Assembly (NCBI GenBank): GCA_947458585.1
Contig: CANGYY010000014.1
Location: 1 to 54,900 of the forward strand
Source: Cyclobacteriaceae bacterium
GTDB taxonomy: Bacteria; Bacteroidota; Bacteroidia; Cytophagales; Cyclobacteriaceae
Reading direction: 5' to 3'
Length of the DNA stretch: 54,900 nt
A program made the translations under genes and the position numbers. Of this stretch, positions 28,393-38,005 are shown in pieces. Within the stretch, counting starts at the first letter, position 1; each line of letters begins with the position of its first letter. The notes under the pieces were generated by a model. The model did not search any database. It was given only the letters and a program-made list of their open reading frames with translations, and had not been told where the DNA came from.

Positions 28393-29421
28393 CTATAAAA
28401 TGGGCCTAAATTGCTTTAAGAAGCGGACGTCGTTTTCGGTAAACAAGCGCAGGTCTTTGATTTGATTTTTGAGCATCGCAATTCGCTCAATACCCATTCC
28501 AAAAGCAAATCCGGTGTACTTCGTGGAGTCGATGCCGCAATTTTCGAGGACATTCGGGTCCACCATGCCTGCGCCACCGATTTCTACCCAGCCGCTGTAC
28601 TTGCATACGTTGCAACCTTTACCGCCACAGATCAGGCAGGAGATGTCAATCTCTGCGCTGGGCTCGGTAAATGGGAAGAATGAGGGACGGAAGCGAACCT
28701 TGGTTTCCTTGCCAAACATTTCTTTGGCGAAGTGGTATAAGGTATTCTTTAGGTCGGCGAAACCTACATTTTCATCCACATAAAGTCCTTCTACCTGATG
28801 GAAGATGCAGTGTGCACGGGCAGAAATTGCCTCATTTCGGTACACGCGTCCTGGAGAAAGGGTTCGTATCGGCGGTTTTTGATTTTCCATCACGCGCACT
28901 TGCACGGAGGAAGTGTGGGTCCGTAGGGCGATGTCTGGATTTTTCTCGATAAAAAAAGTATCCTGCATCTCTCGAGCAGGGTGGTTTTCAGGAAAGTTGA
29001 GTGCGGTGAAATTGTGCCAATCGTCTTCAATCTCAGGTCCCTCAGACAGGTTGAAGCCGATACGCTCAAAGATCTCGATGATGCGCTGTCGGGTAGCCGT
29101 CAGTGGGTGAATCGCGCCTAGAGGATAGTTGGAGGCAGGTAAGGTGAGGTCTACCTCAGCAGTTTTCTCTTTTTTGTTGGAGGCAGCTACTTTCTCGATC
29201 AGGACTTGAAATTTCTCCTCAGCAAGTTGCTTCACAGCATTGACTAGTTGGCCGTAGGCGCGCTTTTCCTCATTTGGAATGCTTCCCATGGCGCCCATCA
29301 ATTCACCAATGACGCTTTTCTTGGAAATAAATTCCATTCGATAAGCCTCCAGTTGGTCTGGGGTACTTGCGTCTGCTGCTGCAATAGCCGCTTTGATTGC
29401 TTCGATTTTCTCCTGATACAT
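28393..29421 (-). CDS. pheS: phenylalanyl-tRNA synthetase alpha subunit
   Basis: PheS is the catalytic subunit of the (alpha-beta)2 class II synthetase that charges tRNA-Phe. The 342-residue length is normal. An N-terminal coiled-coil (about 1-85) is followed by class II motifs: motif 2 with VYRNEAISARAHCIFHQVEG, the FRPSFFPFTEPSAEID stretch, and motif 3 GFAFGMGIERIAML near the C-terminus. A CxxC pair in CLICGGKGCNVC is often seen in Bacteroidota PheS. The ATG at 29421 was chosen because the longer GTG-initiated frame would start upstream of the likely transcription start. pheT is not adjacent. Confidence 0.96.
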   Translation of the reverse strand: MYQEKIEAIKAAIAAADASTPDQLEAYRMEFISKKSVIGELMGAMGSIPNEEKRAYGQLVNAVKQLAEEKFQVLIEKVAASNKKEKTAEVDLTLPASNYPLGAIHPLTATRQRIIEIFERIGFNLSEGPEIEDDWHNFTALNFPENHPAREMQDTFFIEKNPDIALRTHTSSVQVRVMENQKPPIRTLSPGRVYRNEAISARAHCIFHQVEGLYVDENVGFADLKNTLYHFAKEMFGKETKVRFRPSFFPFTEPSAEIDISCLICGGKGCNVCKYSGWVEIGGAGMVDPNVLENCGIDSTKYTGFAFGMGIERIAMLKNQIKDLRLFTENDVRFLKQFRPIL

Positions 29422-29442
29422 GAGTTGCCCGTTATTCTTTGG

Positions 29443-29450
29443 CAAAGGTA
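29443..29450 (-). promoter_or_regulatory. TAnnTTTG promoter core for pheS
   Basis: TACCTTTG on the minus strand lies 21 bases before the pheS ATG. Confidence 0.6.
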
Positions 29451-29514
29451 CCAATTTCTAAATTTTTAGGGTAATCGCACCAGAGTTTCCTTTAGCGATT
29501 ACCCCAAATTGTGC

Positions 29515-32412
29515 TTACCAAGTTCTACCACCCTGAGGTCTTCCCATCATCCAAGGCTCCTGTGGCTGCGCTGCTGGCTGCTTGAAGTTACCTAGGATGT
29601 ACGTGAAGGTGATCATCCCATAGCGGGTGAGCACATTCGTAAAGACGTCGGTCACGGCCACATCCGAAATGGTACGGCTGATGCTGTTATTTTGGTTCAG
29701 CACATCAAAGAGGACTGCCTTGATTTCTGCCTTGTTGTTTTTCGCAAATCGGAAGCCACCCTCCATGTTCCAAAGCCAAAAATTTTGGTTAAAACCTTCG
29801 GAAAGTCCAGAATACAAGGAGTGCGCCACATTATTTCCCATAAAGAACTTGCCGTTCTTGGAGGAGAAGTATAGACGCATGTTGGATTCCTGCTGGTAGA
29901 AGTTGTTGTTTAGATTTTGCTGCAGGGAGGAGTTCACGATGTTGTACGAACCTGTGGTGCTGATCGAGAAATCCACATTTTGGCTAATGTTTGAATTGAA
30001 GGTCAGTCCTTGGCTTAGTGTGGTGTTGTCATTCAGGTTGGAAATTCCATTAATCAATCCTGGCGTCCGGTTGAAACTTACCCGGGTATTGATGTTGAAC
30101 TGGGTTTTCAATTTTTTGAGTGGGGCGCCATAGGTCAAGAAGAAACTGGAGCGAATGTTGCCATCCAAATTGACCGGTCGAGAAAGTTGTCCTCCAGAAC
30201 GAAGTAAAATCTCGTTGTTGATTAGGGTGTCTCGGCTAGTCAAGAAGGTGCTATTTCCAATAAAATCAGAGGTGACCGAATGGGTTACAAAGAGGAATAG
30301 TGTTCTGGATTTCTCGAGGTTGATTTTGCTGATGTTTGCAAAGATGTTGTGGTTGTAACTCTGTCCAAGGTCTGGATTTCCCACGCGTAGGTTCAGTGGA
30401 TTTTGGTTGTTGACCACATTTTGAAGTTCAGCGACACTAGGCTCGTTGGTGCTAGTTCTGTAGCGCACTCTCCAGCTAAAACCAGTTTTCCGGTTGCGGT
30501 AATTCAAGTTTGCACTAGGAAGGAAGTTGTTGAAACTACGATTGAAGGTTCCTGGTACAGGGAAGAAGGCTTCGTTGTCCAGTCGTGCATTTTGGTAATC
30601 CATATTCACGTTGACCGACCAGGCATCCTTGTTGTAGGCATATCCCGAACGAAGTCGTTGGGTGATGAATTTGTTGTCAAACTCATTACTCAATGCAGTA
30701 TCTAGAAGGGCTTTGCGCTCGTTATCAATCTGGAAAGTTTTTTGATCTGCTGCCGTAGCGTTATTTCCGACTTGGTAGCCAAAGGTTCCGATTGCGTTTT
30801 TGCTCAACTGTTCCGTAAAGGTCAAGTTGACGCGGTAATTGAACCCTTCATTCAAGGAGTAGGTTTCTTGCGTGGCAGTATCTACTAGGTTTCTACGGAA
30901 TTCACGGCTTGCAGCCAAAAGATCCGAATCTTGGTCACGGTTGGACCAGGCGGTAAATACTTCAGTAGAAAGCGTTCTACCCTTTTTGTCGAATTTGTAG
31001 CGGTAGGTCAAGTTATTGGATAAGTTGACCGCTTTGGTGGTGGCATTGCTGATGGAACGAAGCGCGGATAGGGAATCGCCCAAACTATTGCGGGTAAGTG
31101 CATCTCTGTCGCTGAAGGTGCTGTTGTCCTGGAAGGAAAGGCTAGGCGTAAGCACAATGGAGTTTTTCTCATTGAGATCTGCTTCGATTCGTGCATTGGC
31201 TCGGTGGTTGCTATTTTTAACCGTATTGATCAGATTTTCTTCGTAAAACTGACGGAGATTGGCGTTTACAACGGTTTCTCTATTGGTGATTTGACGTAGG
31301 GAGTTGGCGGTATTGTTGAAGAAGTAACTACCGGTTACGTTGACTTTTTTACCCCACTTGTCAGAGTAGTTCAAGCCCATGGCATTCGTAGTCACTATAC
31401 CTCCGGAGTTACCGACAAGGAAATTGCTATTTCCTCCGCCGCCACCCCATTGGCCACCACCAAATCCTCCTCCACCCATGCCACCCATTGCTCCTCCACG
31501 ACCAGCTCCAGCAGAAGCATTAGCGGTTAATCCTGCAAGGTCTTGACTAGAGAAGTTTTGTTGGTTGATGTTGTTGAAAAGCCCCAGGACGGAGATACGC
31601 TGATCCCCTTTGAAGAAGTTGACACTTCCTCCCGCTGCATAGCGGTCGTCGTTGCCGTATCCGGCGTAGGTTCTGCCGAAGGAGCCATTTTTCTTGTCAG
31701 AGCGTAAAATGATGTTGATGGTCTTCGTATAACTTCCATCGTCAAATCCGGTGAGGCGGCTTTGATCGGAGCGCTGATCAAGTACTTCCACGCGATCAAT
31801 GGCATCTGCGGGTAAGTTGCGTAGCGCAATATTTGGGTCGCTACCAAAAAATTCACGTCCATCGACCAAGATTTTTTGAACCTGTTCCCCTTGGGCTTGA
31901 ATTTGCCCTCCCTGGAAGGTAATGCCTGGCATTTTTCGAATGAGGTCTTCTGCCTGGGCGTTGGTTTGTGTTTTGAAGGCATTCGCATTGAAGGAGGTGG
32001 TATCCCCTTTTTGCTCGCCTACTACGCTTACACCTTGTACCAATACTTCTCCAAGCACCTTGGTGTCTTCTAGAAGGATGAGTTCTCCCAGTTCCACAGG
32101 CTCACGCATGCTGTGGATTTTGGTGATGGTTTTGTAGCCCAAAAAGGTGATTTCCACCTTCACTTCTGGAATAAAGGGTCTGGCAATTTCAAATCTTCCA
32201 TCTGCACCCGTGACCGTACCTCGAAGTAGGGAATCGGTGACGGTTTTGATGAGGACATTGGCCCCAATCATGGGAGTCTTTGCTGCACCATCGATTACCT
32301 GGCCCGTAAACTTTCGTTCGGGGCGGGCTTGGTCGGTGGGACGCTGTCCAAAAGAGGAAAGCGTCACAAAAAATGATAAAACTAGAAAAATAAGAATGGG
32401 GTAGGTTTTCAT
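29515..32412 (-). CDS. TonB-dependent-receptor-like outer membrane beta-barrel protein
   Basis: A 965-residue outer-membrane protein. The ATG at 32412 gives a signal peptide (MKTYPILIFLVLSFFVTLSS...FGQ); an ATG 33 bases upstream is possible but adds a charged leader. A CarboxypepD_reg-like domain (FTGQVIDGAAKTPMIGANV, about 30-115) is followed by a TonB-plug-like region with GEVLVQGVSVVGEQKGDT and LIRKMPGITFQGG. The rest is an alternating-strand barrel of the outer-membrane beta-barrel family seen in Bacteroidota. A very glycine-rich loop (about residues 300-330) is unusual. No SusD-like partner is adjacent, so the substrate is unknown. Confidence 0.88.
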   Translation of the reverse strand: MKTYPILIFLVLSFFVTLSSFGQRPTDQARPERKFTGQVIDGAAKTPMIGANVLIKTVTDSLLRGTVTGADGRFEIARPFIPEVKVEITFLGYKTITKIHSMREPVELGELILLEDTKVLGEVLVQGVSVVGEQKGDTTSFNANAFKTQTNAQAEDLIRKMPGITFQGGQIQAQGEQVQKILVDGREFFGSDPNIALRNLPADAIDRVEVLDQRSDQSRLTGFDDGSYTKTINIILRSDKKNGSFGRTYAGYGNDDRYAAGGSVNFFKGDQRISVLGLFNNINQQNFSSQDLAGLTANASAGAGRGGAMGGMGGGGFGGGQWGGGGGNSNFLVGNSGGIVTTNAMGLNYSDKWGKKVNVTGSYFFNNTANSLRQITNRETVVNANLRQFYEENLINTVKNSNHRANARIEADLNEKNSIVLTPSLSFQDNSTFSDRDALTRNSLGDSLSALRSISNATTKAVNLSNNLTYRYKFDKKGRTLSTEVFTAWSNRDQDSDLLAASREFRRNLVDTATQETYSLNEGFNYRVNLTFTEQLSKNAIGTFGYQVGNNATAADQKTFQIDNERKALLDTALSNEFDNKFITQRLRSGYAYNKDAWSVNVNMDYQNARLDNEAFFPVPGTFNRSFNNFLPSANLNYRNRKTGFSWRVRYRTSTNEPSVAELQNVVNNQNPLNLRVGNPDLGQSYNHNIFANISKINLEKSRTLFLFVTHSVTSDFIGNSTFLTSRDTLINNEILLRSGGQLSRPVNLDGNIRSSFFLTYGAPLKKLKTQFNINTRVSFNRTPGLINGISNLNDNTTLSQGLTFNSNISQNVDFSISTTGSYNIVNSSLQQNLNNNFYQQESNMRLYFSSKNGKFFMGNNVAHSLYSGLSEGFNQNFWLWNMEGGFRFAKNNKAEIKAVLFDVLNQNNSISRTISDVAVTDVFTNVLTRYGMITFTYILGNFKQPAAQPQEPWMMGRPQGGRTW

Positions 32413-32538
32413 AAATTGGTTGTAGTTCACCTTCTTTGACTCCATTGAGCAGCAAAAGGTTTAAAGGATGTGAGTAGTAAAATTAGAATGGGAATTCTAA
32501 GGGATAAGTGGTTTATTTTCAGTCTAAAAGTTCCCAAA

Positions 32539-32877
32539 TCAAGCGACTTGCGACTTGATCTCGGCATAGGAAATTCCGTAATGGCTTTCGTGGTAGGTTA
32601 CTTTTCCGTCTTTCAGGAGCAGCACTTGGGGAGATTCGTGTGAAATGCCAAAGTGCTCTGCCACCAAATTGGAAAGAGAACGGTAGGCGATTAGGTCTAG
32701 GTAGTAAGGGGTAATTTGATCTGAATCCTCCTCCTTCCAATTCCGAAGGAGTCGATCCAAGGACATGCTGCTGATCGAACAGCGGGTACTGTGTTTAAAA
32801 ATAAGCACAGGCTTCTCGGCACTCTCGGAGATTAGTTGATCGATTTGCGCTTCTGAAGTGAGTTTGTTCCAGTTCAT
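32539..32877 (-). CDS. ytxJ: bacillithiol-system redox protein YtxJ
   Basis: A 112-residue thioredoxin-like protein of the YtxJ (DUF2847) family, a monothiol bacilliredoxin-type protein. The single conserved cysteine lies in FKHSTRCSISS (Cys33), and the fold continues with YYLDLIAYRSLSN and the cis-Pro region SPQVLLLKDGK. It should remove bacillithiol from S-bacillithiolated proteins in the cytoplasm. With the YpdA gene at 52557-53537 it suggests that this organism uses bacillithiol. It has its own promoter core and is divergent from the DUF4403 gene. Confidence 0.9.
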   Translation of the reverse strand: MNWNKLTSEAQIDQLISESAEKPVLIFKHSTRCSISSMSLDRLLRNWKEEDSDQITPYYLDLIAYRSLSNLVAEHFGISHESPQVLLLKDGKVTYHESHYGISYAEIKSQVA

Positions 32878-32890
32878 GTCCTCTTTTCGC

Positions 32891-32942
32891 TACTTTTGTA
32901 GTTGCATACACAAAGGTAACCTAGTTATCCTGAACTCTCAAA
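32891..32942. promoter_or_regulatory. overlapping divergent TAnnTTTG promoters (ytxJ and DUF4403)
   Basis: Plus strand: TACTTTTG at 32891-32898, 48 bases before the DUF4403 ATG. Minus strand: TACCTTTG at 32918-32911, with a TTTG -33-like box at 32942-32939 exactly 20 bases upstream, for ytxJ. The two cores are separated by 12 bases, so polymerase binding for one gene should interfere with the other. Confidence 0.6.
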
Positions 32943-32946
32943 TCCA

Positions 32947-34350
32947 ATGACTGTGCCAACTTTCTTTTCTCCGACTAAAAGAACCCTACTTTTTTGCTTG
33001 GGTATCGGGCTTTTCGCAGTGTCCTGCAAAACCTTAGATCCATCTGCTAACCTCCCCTTGCCTACGGTTCCCAAAACCAGTTCGGTGGTCAATGTACCGT
33101 TAGACATTCCTTTCACCACCTTGACGGCAGTGGCCAACCGATCTACGCCGAATGTATTATTTAAGCAGCGTGGGATGGATTTGGGAAATGGATTGGTGGG
33201 AGATTTTGAATTTTCTAGAAATGGGAAAATTCAATTTCGTGCCCTAGACCAACAGCACTTGGAAGTAATCTTCCCCCTGAAAATCCAAGGAGAGATTGGT
33301 CTCAAGCCAGGTGGGCTCAGAAACCTGCTGCAGTCTAAGGTTCCCTTCAATACCAATTTGGCGCCTGTGTTTGTGATCAATCCAGAGTTACAGTCCAACT
33401 GGTATTTGGCGATTCCAGAATTTGAATTGCTGGATTTGGGGGGCAAATTGGGATTTTCTGTGCTGGGAGTAGAACTGGACTTAAGCCCAATTGTCCGCCA
33501 AGAGATTCGTCGATTTGCAAAGCAGGAACTTACCTCTAAGCCCAACTTGCTTCCACTCAAGCCACTCATGGAGTCCGTCTGGAATCAAGTGGGCAAGCCA
33601 ATGCTCGTAGATATGGAAGGCAAGCAAACCGGACTCTCCATCCGACCCGATTCCGTGAAGATTCGGGAATACCTGCTGCCCAATAAAGGGCTGCACATTG
33701 ACTTAGGCGTAAAAGGGCAGGTTCAAGTACACCCGTCCAACGCACTTCCTAGCCGTGCCTTTCCAATTCCCAAAGTTTCACCTAATACAGATGCCAGCAA
33801 TCGGATAGACTTGCAGTTACCCTTGGAATTTACCTATGTAGAGCTGGATGCATTGATCCAAAAATCTTTTGGCGGACAGTCCATTCCAATGAATAAAACC
33901 TACCGATTCAATGCCACCCAATTCCGTACCCAAGCCTATGGAGAACGATTGGGCATCACGGTTGCCTTTACAGCAGTAAGTACCAAAGGAGGGGATTTGA
34001 AAGGGGAGTTATTCTTGGTAGGTAGACCCGTTTACGATCCAGCAACGCGCGTGCTGCAGGTCGTAGATCTTGATTTTGTGATGAAAAGTGGCAGCGCCAA
34101 AGCGATGCTGGGCACGATGATCAAAAAGGGAAAAATCCATCGCCAACTCAGCCAGCGCATGAAGATGCCTTTGGGAGAGACGATTACCGAGAGTTTGCAA
34201 GGGGTACAGGAGCGACTTTCTCTACAAACTCCAGTGGCCAACCTATCCATTCAGAATTTGCAGATTGTGCCGCTCGGCTTTTATCCAACAGCAACAGGCT
34301 TGGCCATCCCGCTACAGGCTACGGGAACCACAGCCATTCAATGGAAGTAA
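32947..34350 (+). CDS. DUF4403 family lipoprotein
   Basis: A 467-residue envelope protein of the DUF4403 family. The N-terminus MTVPTFFSPTKRTLLFCLGIGLFAVSCK has a lipobox-like LFAVSC with the acylated cysteine at about residue 27, so it is probably a lipoprotein. The body is rich in beta-strands and contains two related halves, each with a PxxVINPELQ or PVYDPATRVLQV type strand, consistent with a lipid-binding tubular (TULIP/SMP-like) fold sometimes proposed for this family; that is inference. Function is unknown. It is divergent from ytxJ and ends at a bidirectional terminator shared with acs. Confidence 0.8.
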   Translation: MTVPTFFSPTKRTLLFCLGIGLFAVSCKTLDPSANLPLPTVPKTSSVVNVPLDIPFTTLTAVANRSTPNVLFKQRGMDLGNGLVGDFEFSRNGKIQFRALDQQHLEVIFPLKIQGEIGLKPGGLRNLLQSKVPFNTNLAPVFVINPELQSNWYLAIPEFELLDLGGKLGFSVLGVELDLSPIVRQEIRRFAKQELTSKPNLLPLKPLMESVWNQVGKPMLVDMEGKQTGLSIRPDSVKIREYLLPNKGLHIDLGVKGQVQVHPSNALPSRAFPIPKVSPNTDASNRIDLQLPLEFTYVELDALIQKSFGGQSIPMNKTYRFNATQFRTQAYGERLGITVAFTAVSTKGGDLKGELFLVGRPVYDPATRVLQVVDLDFVMKSGSAKAMLGTMIKKGKIHRQLSQRMKMPLGETITESLQGVQERLSLQTPVANLSIQNLQIVPLGFYPTATGLAIPLQATGTTAIQWK

Positions 34351-34370
34351 GGCATGGGATTGAATAAACT

Positions 34371-34403
34371 AAAAAAGGCAGATCATCCGATCTGCCTTTT
34401 TTT
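34371..34403. terminator. bidirectional intrinsic terminator between DUF4403 gene and acs
   Basis: GGCAGATC (34377-34384) pairs with GATCTGCC (34389-34396) around loop ATCC, with six A before and seven T after. It serves both converging genes. Confidence 0.92.
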
Positions 34404-36294
34404 ACTTTCTGCCCGCTTTGATTTTTTCGACCACCTCTGGGTCCAAGAGTGTAGAGATATCTCCCATACCGTCTAGGCTTCCCTCGGCAATTTTGCGAAG
34501 AATTCGGCGCATGATTTTTCCTGAACGGGTTTTGGGCAATCCCGGTACGATTTGGATTTTGTCAGGCTTGGCAATTGGGCCAATTATTTTGGAAACGGTC
34601 TCCTTGATCTCCTGAATAAGATTTTCCTCGCTACGGTTGCTCATATCGCAGATCACGTAGGCATAGATGCCTTGTCCTTTGACTTCGTGTGGGTAGCCCA
34701 CCACGGCAGATTCAATGACTTTTGGATGTTCGTTGATCGCATTTTCTACCTCTGCAGTTCCGAGTCGGTGGCCTGACACGTTCATGACATCATCGACCCG
34801 ACCCAAGATGCGGTAGTAGCCATCGTGGTCCCGCTTGACCCCATCGCCGGTGAAGTACTTGTTTTTGTAGGTAGAAAAATAGGTTTGCCTACAGCGCTCG
34901 TGATCCCCATAGGTGGTGCGAATCATGGAGGGCCAAGGGAAGTTGATGCAGAGGTTGCCTTCCACTGAATTGCCGCGCAACTCATTTCCTTCGGCGTCCA
35001 CAATGCTCAGTTGGATGCCGGGTAAGGGGAGTGTGGCATAAGCGGGCTTGGTGGGCGTGATGCCTGCGAGGGGAGAGATGAGAATTCCACCTGTTTCAGT
35101 TTGCCACCAGGTATCGACTATGGGGCATTTTCCCTTGCCGATATGGTTGTGGTACCAGTGCCAAGCCTCCTCGTTGATGGGTTCACCTACGGAGCCGAGG
35201 ACTTTGAGGGAACTCAGGTCATGTCCTTGGATGGGGTCGGTTCCAAAGGCTTGAAGGGCTCGAATGGCCGTTGGGGCGGTGTAAAAAATGTTGACTTGAT
35301 GCTTTTCAATAATTTCCCAGAATCGTCCTGGATGCGGGTAAGTGGGCACCCCTTCAAACATTAGCGTGGTCGCACCCGCAAGAAGGGGTCCATAGACGAT
35401 GTAGGAGTGGCCAGTGACCCAACCGATGTCAGCAGTACACCAGTACACGTCACCTGGGGTGTATTGAAATACATTTTCAAAGGAGTATTTGGTGTAGACC
35501 ATGTATCCTCCGGTGGTATGCACCACCCCTTTGGGCTTGCCCGTAGAGCCAGAGGTGTAGAGGATAAAGAGCATGTCTTCGCTGTCCATCTCAGCGGCTT
35601 TGTGCAGGTCTGATTGTCCTTCCAGGACTTCATTCCACCAGTAGTCGCGACCTGCTTGCATGGCAGTTTCTTGTCCTGTACGGCGGTATACAATGACGGT
35701 TTCTACGGACACTTTCTCCAAGGCCTCGTCCACGATTTCTTTGATGCTAATTTTCTTGTTGCCCCGGTAGTTGCCGTCTGCCGTCAAAATGGCTTTGGCT
35801 TGACAATCTTCAATTCGATCGGCCAAGGAACTGCTAGAAAAGCCGGCAAATACTACGGAATGGATGGCGCCGATGCGTGCGCAGGCCAGCATGGCGATGG
35901 CAGCTTCAGGGACCATGGGCATGTAGATGATCACTCGGTCTCCTTTGCCAATGCCTTTGGCTAAGAGTGCGTTCGCAAATCGACACACCTCCACAAATAG
36001 TTCGCTGTAGGTGAGTGTGCGCCCTTGCTCTTGCGGCTCATTGGGCTCCCAGATGATGGCGGGTCGATCGCCTAAGGTGTAGAGATTTTTCTCAAAAATA
36101 TTTTCAGTAATGTTGAGTTTACCATCCACAAACCAGCGTACATCGGGTTCTTCAAAGTTCCATTGCAGGACTTTTGACCAGCGTTTTTTCCAATGAAATG
36201 AATCGGCGATTCTAGCCCAAAATTCTTCGGGTTGCGCCACACTTTTTTGGTATTCGTGGAAGTATCCGCTGAGGGTATGTAATCGATCACTCAT
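34402..36294 (-). CDS. acs: acetate--CoA ligase
   Basis: Acetyl-CoA synthetase activates acetate with ATP and CoA via acetyl-AMP. The 630-residue length is near the usual 650. Motifs are the AMP-binding P-loop YTSGSTGKPKGVVHTTGGY, WQTETGG, GDGVKRDHDGYYRILGRVDD, SGHRLGTAEVENAI, and the C-terminal PKTRSGKIMRRILRK, whose lysine is the site inhibited by acetylation in homologues. It lies 24 bases downstream of a Na+/solute symporter gene and behind a DUF4212 gene on the same strand. This is the classic acetate uptake and activation operon. Confidence 0.97.
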   Translation of the reverse strand: MSDRLHTLSGYFHEYQKSVAQPEEFWARIADSFHWKKRWSKVLQWNFEEPDVRWFVDGKLNITENIFEKNLYTLGDRPAIIWEPNEPQEQGRTLTYSELFVEVCRFANALLAKGIGKGDRVIIYMPMVPEAAIAMLACARIGAIHSVVFAGFSSSSLADRIEDCQAKAILTADGNYRGNKKISIKEIVDEALEKVSVETVIVYRRTGQETAMQAGRDYWWNEVLEGQSDLHKAAEMDSEDMLFILYTSGSTGKPKGVVHTTGGYMVYTKYSFENVFQYTPGDVYWCTADIGWVTGHSYIVYGPLLAGATTLMFEGVPTYPHPGRFWEIIEKHQVNIFYTAPTAIRALQAFGTDPIQGHDLSSLKVLGSVGEPINEEAWHWYHNHIGKGKCPIVDTWWQTETGGILISPLAGITPTKPAYATLPLPGIQLSIVDAEGNELRGNSVEGNLCINFPWPSMIRTTYGDHERCRQTYFSTYKNKYFTGDGVKRDHDGYYRILGRVDDVMNVSGHRLGTAEVENAINEHPKVIESAVVGYPHEVKGQGIYAYVICDMSNRSEENLIQEIKETVSKIIGPIAKPDKIQIVPGLPKTRSGKIMRRILRKIAEGSLDGMGDISTLLDPEVVEKIKAGRK

Positions 36295-36318
36295 GAGTGG
36301 GGAAGTCTAAGTTGTAAT

Positions 36319-38004
36319 TCAATGGTCGTACGCTTTTCCTGCACCTTTTGGAATTCGTATTTCTTGGATCAGTTCTTGAACATTTTTGGGCGGAGGAGGG
36401 GTGAGGTAGGAGACGCCAAAGCAGACCAAGAAGTTGAGTGCCATACCTAGGGTTCCAATTCCCTCAGGTGAGATTCCCCACCACCAATGGGCAGCAGTAT
36501 TCAGTTCTGGGGCGATAAATTTGAAGTAAGAAATGTAACTGATCGTAAATACGAGACCAGCCAGCATTCCAGCGATGGCACCTTCCCGGTTGATCCGGGT
36601 AGAAAAGATGCCCAGCAGTATTACAGGGAAGAAGGAGGAGGCGGCCAATCCAAAAGCAAATGCTACCACTTCCGCTACAAAGCCTGGAGGATTGATACCA
36701 AAGTATCCGGCCAAAAGGACGGCTCCAGCGGCAGCGATTCGTGCGATCCGCAGTTCTTTTTTCTCCGAAATTTCAGGTCGGAAAGTTTTGAATAGATCTC
36801 GAGATACCGAGGTGGAGATCACGAGCAGCAAGCCTGCTGCGGTAGATAGGGCTGCAGCCATGGCTCCTGCGGCTACGAGACCCACCACCCAGTTGGGGAG
36901 TGAGGCGATCTCTGGGCTAGCCAAGACCATGATATCCTTGTCGATTCGCAGTTCATTGGTGGCGGGGTCTGCCAGGTACTGTACTTTGCCATCCCCATTT
37001 TTATCCTCAATACCGATGAGGTTGGTTTGTTGCCAATTGGTCACCCATTCTGGAAGGGCATCGATGGGTTTTTCGGAGGTAGACTGGATGGTGTTGTAAA
37101 TTCCAAAAGCAGCCACTGCAGGAGCAGCGGTGTAGAGAATCGCAATAAATACCAGAGCATAGCCTGCAGAAAGGCGCGCATCCCGCACCCTTGGTACCGT
37201 GAAAAACCGAACAATCACATGGGGAAGTCCTGCGGTGCCGACCATCAGAGCCAACGTGATCATGAACAAGTCGGATTTACTTTTTTTGCCTGAGGTATAT
37301 TCCTCAAATCCTAGATCTGCTAAAATCCCGTCCAACTTGTCCAAGAGGGGTACACCTTCGGCTACATCCCCACCCAAACCCAATTGTGGGATGGGGTTGC
37401 CTGTAAGTTGCATGGAGATAAATATGGCTGGAACTAGGTAGGCAAAAATCAATACGCAGTATTGGGCTACTTGGGTGTAGGTGATGCCCTTCATGCCTCC
37501 CAAGACTGCATAGAAAAACACGATGGCCATGCCAATGACTACTCCCCATTCGATGGGGAGCTCAAGGTAGCGGGAAAAGACAATGCCCACTCCGCGCATC
37601 TGCCCGGCAACGTAAGTAAAGGAAATAAATAGGGCGCAGATCACCGCCACAACACGGGCTTTGTTGGAATAGTAGCGGTCGCCTACAAAGTCAGGAACCG
37701 TGAATTTTCCAAATTTTCGAAGGTATGGAGCAAGCAATAATGCTAGCAATACATAGCCTCCCGTCCAGCCCATCAGGTACACCGATCCATCGTAACCAGA
37801 AAAAGAAATGATCCCAGCCATAGACATGAAGGAAGCGGCAGACATCCAGTCTGCTGCAGTAGCAAGGCCATTGGCTAAGGGAGACACCCCCCCCCCAGCC
37901 ACGTAAAATTCTTGAGTTGAGCTTGCTCTTGTCCAGATGGCGATGCCGATGTACAGCGCAAAACTCAATCCTACGAGTAGGTAGGTCCAGGTTAGTAAGT
38001 CCAT
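36319..38004 (-). CDS. sodium/solute symporter, acetate-type (SSS family)
   Basis: A 561-residue integral membrane protein with about 13 hydrophobic segments, of the SSS subfamily that pairs with a DUF4212 subunit. Characteristic stretches are the N-terminal EFYVAGGGVSPLANGLATAADW, SAASFMSMAGIISFSGYDG, PHVIVRFFTVP and AAALSTAAGLLLVISTSVSRD. With acs downstream and DUF4212 upstream, acetate or another short carboxylate is the likely substrate. The codons for Ala-Gly-Gly-Gly-Val near residue 33 form an uninterrupted G10 tract (plus-strand C10 at 37887-37896) that could slip and switch the gene off. Confidence 0.92.
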   Translation of the reverse strand: MDLLTWTYLLVGLSFALYIGIAIWTRASSTQEFYVAGGGVSPLANGLATAADWMSAASFMSMAGIISFSGYDGSVYLMGWTGGYVLLALLLAPYLRKFGKFTVPDFVGDRYYSNKARVVAVICALFISFTYVAGQMRGVGIVFSRYLELPIEWGVVIGMAIVFFYAVLGGMKGITYTQVAQYCVLIFAYLVPAIFISMQLTGNPIPQLGLGGDVAEGVPLLDKLDGILADLGFEEYTSGKKSKSDLFMITLALMVGTAGLPHVIVRFFTVPRVRDARLSAGYALVFIAILYTAAPAVAAFGIYNTIQSTSEKPIDALPEWVTNWQQTNLIGIEDKNGDGKVQYLADPATNELRIDKDIMVLASPEIASLPNWVVGLVAAGAMAAALSTAAGLLLVISTSVSRDLFKTFRPEISEKKELRIARIAAAGAVLLAGYFGINPPGFVAEVVAFAFGLAASSFFPVILLGIFSTRINREGAIAGMLAGLVFTISYISYFKFIAPELNTAAHWWWGISPEGIGTLGMALNFLVCFGVSYLTPPPPKNVQELIQEIRIPKGAGKAYDH

Positions 38005-38005
38005 A

